Part shown: one piece after another, positions 1-4,264 of the stretch
Layout of the letters: each line of letters starts with the position of its first letter
Numbering within the stretch: the first letter of the stretch is position 1
Assembly (NCBI GenBank): GCA_017467985.1
Contig: JAFUJY010000285.1
Location: forward strand, 1 to 11,851
Direction: 5' to 3'
Source: Bacillota bacterium
Lineage (GTDB): Bacteria > Bacillota > Clostridia > Lachnospirales > Bianqueaceae
Length of the DNA: 11,851 bases
Translations under genes and position numbers: made by a program
The notes under the pieces: model-generated
The model's database searches: none
Told to the model about the DNA's origin: nothing
The model's input: the letters and a program-made list of their open reading frames with translations, nothing else

Positions 1-381
1 ATCCACAACGGTAATGGAGTTATCCTGATTGATATTTACGATAATCTTGGTACAGTAACCGGCCAGAGCCTCGTCCACCGCATTGTCCACGATCTCGTAT
101 ACCAGATGATGCAGACCTCGGGAAGAGGTGCTTCCGATATACATACCGGGACGACGGCGAACTGCCTCCAGTCCTTCCAGAATCTGCAGCTGAGCTGCAC
201 CGTATTCGGCGGTTACCTTAAAATCAGCCTGCTCACTGCCAGGCTCATGGAAATTTTCAGTATCGACATTGGGGTCGTCTTCATGGCTTCCCGCAAGGCC
301 TTCTAATATATTGCGCGCAGTCAGATCCTCCTGGTCCAGACCCGGATCTGTTACAGTATTTTTCTGCACTTTTTTCTTCAT
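1..381 (-). CDS. gyrB: DNA gyrase/topoisomerase IV subunit B, 5' part (runs off window)
   Basis: Only the first 127 codons are present. Residues 59-127 match the GHKL ATPase start of GyrB/ParE: YGAAQLQILEGLEAV, RRRPGMYIGST (75-85) and GLHHLVYEIVDNAVDEALAG. By family comparison Glu96 is the catalytic glutamate, Asn100 the Mg-binding asparagine, and Asp127 the adenine-binding aspartate. The protein powers ATP-dependent DNA supercoiling or decatenation with its A subunit. The start at 381 is preceded by AAGGAG at 8-nt spacing, and a TTGTAT-N17-TATAAT promoter lies further upstream. No start codon with a ribosome site lies closer to the ATPase domain. This leaves about 58 residues rich in Asp and Glu in front of the domain, roughly 54 more than in E. 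coli GyrB. GyrB and ParE cannot be told apart from this fragment; I favour GyrB by similarity of the visible stretch. It is divergent from the lipoprotein gene. Confidence 0.85.
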   Translation of the reverse strand, partial: MKKKVQKNTVTDPGLDQEDLTARNILEGLAGSHEDDPNVDTENFHEPGSEQADFKVTAEYGAAQLQILEGLEAVRRRPGMYIGSTSSRGLHHLVYEIVDNAVDEALAGYCTKIIVNINQDNSITVVD

Positions 382-410
382 TCCGCGTACTCCTTTTCTC
401 TCTTTCTATG

Positions 411-435
411 GGCGAAAACGGCTTGTTTTTGCGCC
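411..435 (-). promoter_or_regulatory. Imperfect hairpin in the GyrB-like gene leader
   Basis: The arms at 411-419 and 425-435 (GGCGAAAAC and GTTTTTGCGCC on the plus strand) pair over 9 bp with a 2-nt bulge and a 5-nt loop. They lie within the predicted leader, about 30 nt upstream of the start codon. There is no U-run after the stem, so it is not a plain terminator. A regulatory or mRNA-stability role is inference. Confidence 0.35.
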
Positions 436-451
436 AAAAATCGCCATTTAC

Positions 452-480
452 ATTATACCACAAAACCCTGATAAATACAA
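452..480 (-). promoter_or_regulatory. Sigma-A promoter of the GyrB-like gene
   Basis: On the minus strand TTGTAT (480-475) and TATAAT (457-452) are separated by exactly 17 nt. The expected transcript start near 446 gives a leader of about 65 nt before the ATG at 381. Confidence 0.8.
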
Positions 481-505
481 GGTTTTTTAGCGATTTTAGA
501 GGGGA

Positions 506-534
506 TTGAAAACGCCCAAAAAGTATGTTATAAT
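506..534 (+). promoter_or_regulatory. Sigma-A promoter of the lipoprotein gene
   Basis: TTGAAA (506-511), a 17-nt spacer and a perfect TATAAT (529-534). The transcript start is expected near 541. The ribosome site GAGGAGG (559-565) lies 8 nt before the ATG at 574. This promoter sits back to back with that of the GyrB-like gene, with about 25 nt between the -35 boxes. Confidence 0.88.
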
Positions 535-573
535 AGGGACAGAGATAAAAAATTAAAAGAGGAGGACACTTCT

Positions 574-1575
574 ATGAAGAGAGTATGGATTGTTATTTTA
601 TTCCTTTTGTTATCGTTTGCCGCCAGCTGCACCACCTATCCCTCCGGCGGCGAGTCGTCCGTTGACAGCACTCCAGAGGAGGAAAGTTCCGTAATTGATA
701 CTTTCCCGGAAGAAAGCTCTGTTATAGAGGAATCATCCGTTGCCGAAGAATCTTCTACCCCCGAAGAACTCAAGGAGATTCCCCAGTCTGCTGCTTTTTC
801 CTGGACTTTGGAACCCAGCGTAGAGGTGGATACTGTGCTGCCCATTCGGGACGGAGATACCCCCGGACGCTTCAGCATCAGCCCTTCCATTTGCTTTGAA
901 AAGGATGGTTTGTTAGGTCTGATGAATCAGGCGGGGACAGTTCTGCTGCCGGCAGAGTATACCGATATTGCCCACAGCCGCAACCTGGGCGGACTGATTG
1001 TTCTGAAAAGCGGATCCACTTCTTATCAGCGGTTAAATAATCAGTATGAGCCCACCTTTGATGTGGAATTTGCTTCTCGCCAGCTGTTGCCCACCACGGA
1101 ATATCGTTGGGTGGATGGTACGGTTGTGGATGGTCGCCAAGAGCCCTATGAAGGGACGGACTTCGTAGTGGTAAAGGATGGCGAGTATTATGCCCTTGGC
1201 AACGCCAATGGCCTGTCCACTGATTTTGCATATACCAATTGGGGACCCACCGGGCTGACCAATCAGTTCTTTATGAAGGATGAGATTGGCTGGCATCTGG
1301 TTTCTCCCTCCGGCGATGACTTGCTGAAAGGCGCGATTCTGGAGCCCAGGGCCCTAAGCAACGGCGAAGCTGCTCCGCCTTACCCCTGTTCCGAAGGCGT
1401 TTACGCACTCCAAGATGCCGAGAGCGGCTTGTGGGGATTTTACGATGCCGCCGGCAACCCTCTAACCGAATTTGTTTTCGAGAGTGCCTGCCCCGTATCC
1501 TTGGGTCGGGCCTGGGTACAATTTAATGGCCTGTGGGGATTGATCGAGATCCACCTTGGCCGCGCAGTTGGGTAA
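574..1575 (+). CDS. Secreted lipoprotein with Glu/Ser-rich linker and WG-type repeats
   Basis: The protein has 333 residues. A short basic start (MKR) and a hydrophobic core lead to FAASC, so Cys19 is the likely lipid-modified residue and the mature protein should be anchored outside the membrane. Residues about 27-66 are a low-complexity linker with repeated EESSV/EESS units, plausibly a flexible wall-spanning stalk. The rest resembles WG-repeat (KWG) proteins, with units of the form 'G-hydrophobic-x-G-hydrophobic...G-x-hydrophobic-L/P...F/Y'. Examples are DGLLGLMNQAGTVLLPAEY (111-129), SGLWGFYDAAGNPLTEFVF (284-302) and FNGLWGLIEI (318-327). No catalytic residues are recognisable. WG repeats are usually binding or scaffold modules, and the ligand here cannot be told. 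The gene is a single transcription unit with its own promoter and terminator. The lipobox is slightly atypical, with Ala at -3 instead of Leu. Confidence 0.85.
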   Translation: MKRVWIVILFLLLSFAASCTTYPSGGESSVDSTPEEESSVIDTFPEESSVIEESSVAEESSTPEELKEIPQSAAFSWTLEPSVEVDTVLPIRDGDTPGRFSISPSICFEKDGLLGLMNQAGTVLLPAEYTDIAHSRNLGGLIVLKSGSTSYQRLNNQYEPTFDVEFASRQLLPTTEYRWVDGTVVDGRQEPYEGTDFVVVKDGEYYALGNANGLSTDFAYTNWGPTGLTNQFFMKDEIGWHLVSPSGDDLLKGAILEPRALSNGEAAPPYPCSEGVYALQDAESGLWGFYDAAGNPLTEFVFESACPVSLGRAWVQFNGLWGLIEIHLGRAVG

Positions 1576-1582
1576 AACAACG

Positions 1583-1620
1583 ACTCCTTGGAAGCCATTT
1601 GGGCGCCAAGGAGTTTTTTA
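1583..1620 (+). terminator. Intrinsic terminator of the lipoprotein gene
   Basis: The 9-bp stem ACTCCTTGG (1583-1591) / CCAAGGAGT (1606-1614) is followed by TTTTT. The loop may form an inner GCC/GGC pairing. It begins 8 nt after the stop codon. Confidence 0.9.
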
Positions 1621-1657
1621 TGCCCCATAATCCCTCTCCTTCATGATACTATTTTAG

Positions 1658-1719
1658 CCCTATAAGTTTTTGCAATATTTTTTTACTTTTTTCGTTTTTA
1701 TTTGCAAAAACTTACAGGG
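1658..1719. repeat. 18-bp inverted repeat overlapping the AraC-1 promoter
   Basis: The left arm CCCTATAAGTTTTTGCAA (1658-1675) and right arm TTGCAAAAACTTACAGGG (1702-1719) are reverse complements except for one mismatch, separated by a 26-nt AT-rich spacer. The right arm covers the -35 box and most of the promoter spacer. It lies upstream of the expected transcript start, so it should act as DNA, most simply as a two-site operator for the adjacent regulator or another dimeric protein. Confidence 0.75.
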
Positions 1720-1730
1720 TGTGATATAGT
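1702..1730 (+). promoter_or_regulatory. Promoter of the first AraC-family gene
   Basis: TTGCAA (1702-1707), a 17-nt spacer and TATAGT (1725-1730). The -35 is embedded in the right arm of the 18-bp inverted repeat, so a protein bound there would compete with RNA polymerase. The ribosome site AGGAGG (1757-1762) lies 6 nt before the ATG. Confidence 0.75.
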
Positions 1731-1768
1731 AATAAATACACCACGTTTATACTATCAGGAGGTTAAAA

Positions 1769-2497
1769 ATGCATACACTTTTATATGAATCTCATGACCT
1801 ACGCATCGAGCACAGCCAAAATGCTTCTTCCGCAGCTACAATGCAGGTGCATCCTTATTACAGCCTAATTTATCTTCCTGTCGCTGATGGATATTATCAT
1901 ATCGAAGGATACCGTTATCCGGTTTCCTCTGGTGCAATTTTATTGCTGCAGCCCAGCGAAGCTTATCTGCCCCACCTTCAATCTACTCACGAGCAGTTCC
2001 TTATACAGTTTACCGAGAATGCTTTACACAAAAACATCCCCTCCTTACATCTGCAGCTTACCGAAGACTATCACAATTTCTTCAGGATGCTTTTCTCACA
2101 ACTTTTATCTTCCGCCTCTACCATCGGAACTTCCGTTCTGACTATTGCCTTTTCTCTCTTGACCGATCATCATTTTCCTGCTATATCCAGCAAAAATCTT
2201 TCCTATTCCATTCAACCTCTAATTCAATATATTAATCAAAATCTTTCTTCCGATCTTTCCATTACTGATCTTTGCGAACAATTCCATCTTCCCGAACCTC
2301 ATCTCTCACGCCGCTTTAAACAAATCACCGGGGCTACTCCCTGGAAATACATCCAAACCAAACGCCTACTTCTTGCCCGACAGCTAATTGATGGTGGCCT
2401 TTCCGCCCATGACGCTTGTCAACAAAGTGGTTTTGCCGATTATTCCACCTTTTACCGTGCTTTCCGCAAATTCTTCGGCGCCAGCCCAACAAAATAA
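1769..2497 (+). CDS. AraC-family transcriptional regulator (AraC-1)
   Basis: The protein has 242 residues. The N-terminal part (about 24-85) is a cupin-type sensor fold with the pattern GYYHIEGYRYPV...GAILLLQPSEAYLP. The C-terminal part (about 145-242) is an AraC double helix-turn-helix: helix pair one around SITDLCEQFHLPEPHLSRRFKQ, then the linker ITGATPWKYIQTKRL, and helix pair two around LSAHDACQQSGFADYSTFYRAFRKFFGASP. The final motif is the family signature. Compared with its neighbour at 2738 it lacks about 10 N-terminal residues including part of the His-rich HVHSYYE strand, and the usual His at the end of the cupin motif is Tyr (EAY instead of EAH), so the ligand may differ. The start has AGGAGG at good spacing. 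The gene is visibly more A+T rich than its surroundings. The effector and targets are unknown; autoregulation through the upstream inverted repeat is inference. Confidence 0.9.
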   Translation: MHTLLYESHDLRIEHSQNASSAATMQVHPYYSLIYLPVADGYYHIEGYRYPVSSGAILLLQPSEAYLPHLQSTHEQFLIQFTENALHKNIPSLHLQLTEDYHNFFRMLFSQLLSSASTIGTSVLTIAFSLLTDHHFPAISSKNLSYSIQPLIQYINQNLSSDLSITDLCEQFHLPEPHLSRRFKQITGATPWKYIQTKRLLLARQLIDGGLSAHDACQQSGFADYSTFYRAFRKFFGASPTK

Positions 2498-2519
2498 AAA
2501 GCTGCCTCACGGGGCAGCT
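2490..2519 (-). terminator. Terminator hairpin between the two AraC genes, U-run on the minus strand
   Basis: A 7-bp GC-rich stem AGCTGCC (2500-2506) / GGCAGCT (2513-2519) with a 6-nt loop. Read on the minus strand it is followed by TTTTTATTTT, an excellent U-tract. Read on the plus strand it is followed only by CACTTTATATC, so it is a weaker terminator for AraC-1. It may serve both strands. Confidence 0.75.
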
Positions 2520-2567
2520 CACTTTATATCAGACAGCGCCGGTGCGAAACGCCGTCTCTCATAGTCT
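2490..2567 (-). ncRNA. Candidate small RNA, about 80 nt, two hairpins
   Basis: A strong minus-strand promoter (TTGCAT-N17-TATAAT with TGC before the -10) predicts a transcript start near 2567. The transcript would first fold AGACGGCG / CGCTGTCT (2558-2532, 8 bp including one G-U pair, 11-nt loop). An AU-rich linker follows, then the terminator hairpin AGCTGCC / GGCAGCT (2519-2500) and TTTTTATTTT. No open reading frame of useful length fits. I cannot assign it to a known RNA family. It could be a trans-acting regulatory RNA, or an antisense RNA to the end of the AraC-1 message, since it overlaps the last few coding bases. Confidence 0.6.
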
Positions 2568-2573
2568 GGTTTG

Positions 2574-2602
2574 ATTATAGCATAGCCATCCAGACAATGC
2601 AA
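2574..2602 (-). promoter_or_regulatory. Extended -10 promoter of the candidate small RNA
   Basis: On the minus strand TTGCAT (2602-2597), a 17-nt spacer and TATAAT (2579-2574), with TGC directly before the -10 box. No protein gene starts downstream on this strand; the next element is a terminator hairpin about 50 nt beyond the expected start. Confidence 0.7.
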
Positions 2603-2625
2603 GGCAATCCACACTTCTTTAAGAC

Positions 2626-2655
2626 TTTTACAATAATTTGTAGTGTTTTTACAAT
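2626..2655. repeat. Tandem direct repeat TTTTACAAT, 21-bp period, upstream of AraC-2
   Basis: TTTTACAAT occurs at 2626-2634 and 2647-2655, exactly 21 bp apart or two helical turns. It lies about 60-90 bp before the expected AraC-2 transcript start. Direct half-sites at about 21 bp are the classic arrangement for AraC-type activators. The function is inference. Confidence 0.5.
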
Positions 2656-2680
2656 CGTACCTTTTTATATCGGTATTCTA

Positions 2681-2709
2681 TTGCAAAAAACGCCTTTTTA
2701 TGGTATATT
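2681..2709 (+). promoter_or_regulatory. Promoter of the second AraC-family gene
   Basis: TTGCAA (2681-2686), a 17-nt spacer and TATATT (2704-2709). The -35 and following bases (TTGCAAAAA) are the same as in the AraC-1 promoter at 1702, suggesting shared ancestry or shared control. The ribosome site GGGAGG (2724-2729) lies 8 nt before the ATG at 2738. Confidence 0.7.
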
Positions 2710-2735
2710 TAACGAAAGACCATGGGAGGCGTTTT
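2687..2735. repeat. Inverted repeat flanking the AraC-2 -10 box
   Basis: AAAACGCCT (2687-2695) and AGGCGTTTT (2727-2735) are perfect reverse complements, with an inner ATGG (2700-2703) / CCAT (2720-2723). The arms are 40 bp centre to centre and bracket the -10 box and expected transcript start. The left arm is probably not transcribed, so this looks like a DNA operator and not an RNA hairpin. The right arm overlaps the ribosome site. Confidence 0.55.
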
Positions 2736-2737
2736 CT

Positions 2738-3568
2738 ATGTATACACATCTTTTTCATTACGAAACACCTGCATTATATGTTGGCTACAAGCGGGATGAG
2801 CCGGGCACTTTTCTTCCGCTGGACATGCACGTACATTCTTACTACGAGCTGAATTATTTCGTCTCCTGCAAAGGCTATTACGACATCGAAGGTGTTCGCT
2901 ATCCCGTGTTTCCCGGGTGTATTTTGCTCATTCGCCCCAATGAGGCCCACATGCCCCGTATCGATACCAATGTTTGTTATGATAGGCTCACCTACAACTT
3001 CTCGCCCCGCATTTTGGAGGAGCTGGATCCCGACGGCTTATTAAAAAACTTTATGGATAACCTCCCCTCCCCCCAGATTCTTCTCCCTGCCGAATACGAC
3101 CTGTTTTTCAAGCAGCTGTTCCAAAGTCTTCCGGGACTGAATGGAGCATCTCCCGACGCCCAGCGCTCCTTCAGTCTTTCCATACTGACTGTAGCGCTGC
3201 TGGAACTGCGCAGCATTTATAACACCTCTCCCGACACTTCCCTGGCACCGGGCAACAGTATCTCCGATGTCATCCGAGATGTTTTGCTTTATATGAACGA
3301 TCATCTCACAGAAGAACTGTCCCTGGATGATCTGTGCCGCCGCTTTGGCCTGAGCAAGTCTTATTTGAACCGCTGTTTTAAAGAAATCACAGGCGCCACC
3401 CCCTGGAATTATATCCTGGTGAAGCGCCTGAGTCTGGCACGTCAATATATTCAAAATGGTATTCCTGTGCAGGCCGCCTACCGCAGCTGCGGCTTTCACG
3501 ACTACTCCGCCTTTTATCGTTCTTACATAAAGCGATTTGGCGTGGCCCCCACCGAAGATGTTAATTAA
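2738..3568 (+). CDS. AraC-family transcriptional regulator (AraC-2)
   Basis: The protein has 276 residues from the ATG at 2738. The frame is open back to 2597, but those 47 residues would include the promoter and lack a ribosome site, whereas 2738 has GGGAGG at 8 nt. The N-terminal cupin sensor (about 20-85) carries HVHSYYELNYF...GYYDIEGVRYPV...ILLIRPNEAHMP, with the His pair and final His typical of sugar-sensing AraC proteins. The C-terminal double helix-turn-helix (about 175-272) includes LSLDDLCRRFGLSKSYLNRCF, ITGATPWNYILVKRLSLARQ and GFHDYSAFYRSYIKRFGVAPTE. It is clearly a paralogue of AraC-1: both share GYYxIEGxRYPV and ITGATPWxYI, yet base composition differs and this copy is less A+T rich. 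It converges on the zinc-ribbon gene, and the two stop codons overlap by 4 bp with no terminator between. Confidence 0.92.
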   Translation: MYTHLFHYETPALYVGYKRDEPGTFLPLDMHVHSYYELNYFVSCKGYYDIEGVRYPVFPGCILLIRPNEAHMPRIDTNVCYDRLTYNFSPRILEELDPDGLLKNFMDNLPSPQILLPAEYDLFFKQLFQSLPGLNGASPDAQRSFSLSILTVALLELRSIYNTSPDTSLAPGNSISDVIRDVLLYMNDHLTEELSLDDLCRRFGLSKSYLNRCFKEITGATPWNYILVKRLSLARQYIQNGIPVQAAYRSCGFHDYSAFYRSYIKRFGVAPTEDVN

Positions 3569-4260
3569 ATAAAAAACTTTCGTTCCATGGTCTCCCGGGC
3601 CGGTTTGGAAATCGCCAAAAAGATCAGCACGCCGCCCAATATCACCAATATGCTCAGCGGATAAAAGGACCAACCGGTAAATGTGGTAAAACCGAAGGTA
3701 TAATTGACCATAAACTCCAGCAAAAGGGCATGGAGCCCCAAGGCGATAAAGGCACCGCCAAAAATATACAGTTTTCCTTTACGCACATACTTTAGCAAGG
3801 CTGCTACCGCTGTGGCAATGATCCCCAGGCCGCCCACCAGGGGAAAGGCAAAGCTTAAGAACCAGTTTCCGCCCACAGATTCGTTGATATACAGCAAATA
3901 CGCTGCCAATGAGGCAAAACTGCAGGGAACAAAGATCACCGGGTTCGGATCCTTGAACCACAACGGCAAAACCAAAACCACATAAGCCAAAAACAGAGCA
4001 CCGATCACATAATCGGACCAGCGGATCATGTGGTTTGCCTGCCAGTCACACAAAAACACAATAATCATAGGCAAAATAAATGCCGCAGTCACGATAATAT
4101 ACACCGCCCAGGGCCGTTCTTCCGCCGCTGGGTATTTATTTTGCGGATATAACGCCTCTGCCTCCGGACGTACAATGTCCGGATGATACACCTTGGTGGC
4201 ACACAACGGGCACTGTTTTTCCGTATCAGCCAACTTTACTCCACAATTCACACAATACAT
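3565..4260 (-). CDS. Zinc-ribbon integral membrane protein (DUF6320-like)
   Basis: The protein has 231 residues from the ATG at 4260. A longer reading from 4356 would overlap the upstream gene and lacks support; the chosen start follows GGGAG and sits 4 nt after the upstream stop, so it is translationally coupled. Residues 1-25 form a zinc ribbon with CVNC (3-6) and CPLC (17-20). After a polar linker there are about six membrane helices, near 51-70, 84-102, 108-125, 133-157, 164-186 and 199-217. The basic tail KPARETMERK should be cytoplasmic. From memory this architecture matches DUF6320 proteins that accompany acyltransferase/esterase genes in Firmicutes; I could not check it. Its role is unknown. 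Last gene of the operon, it may anchor or regulate the upstream esterase-acyltransferase, but that is inference. Confidence 0.85.
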   Translation of the reverse strand: MYCVNCGVKLADTEKQCPLCATKVYHPDIVRPEAEALYPQNKYPAAEERPWAVYIIVTAAFILPMIIVFLCDWQANHMIRWSDYVIGALFLAYVVLVLPLWFKDPNPVIFVPCSFASLAAYLLYINESVGGNWFLSFAFPLVGGLGIIATAVAALLKYVRKGKLYIFGGAFIALGLHALLLEFMVNYTFGFTTFTGWSFYPLSILVILGGVLIFLAISKPARETMERKFFI

Positions 4261-4264
4261 GATC

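Noticed and set aside
1440..1628. 62-residue minus-strand frame with an AAGGAG-like ribosome site and a loosely promoter-like sequence from the left arm of the 1658-1719 repeat
   Set aside because: It lies antisense to the lipoprotein 3' end and its terminator, has no recognisable protein features, and the -10 (TAGTAT or AATAGT at 16-18 nt) is poor.
2597..2737. Possible 47-residue N-terminal extension of AraC-2
   Set aside because: It would place the promoter and operator repeats inside coding sequence and lacks a ribosome site; the ATG at 2738 has a good one and gives family length.
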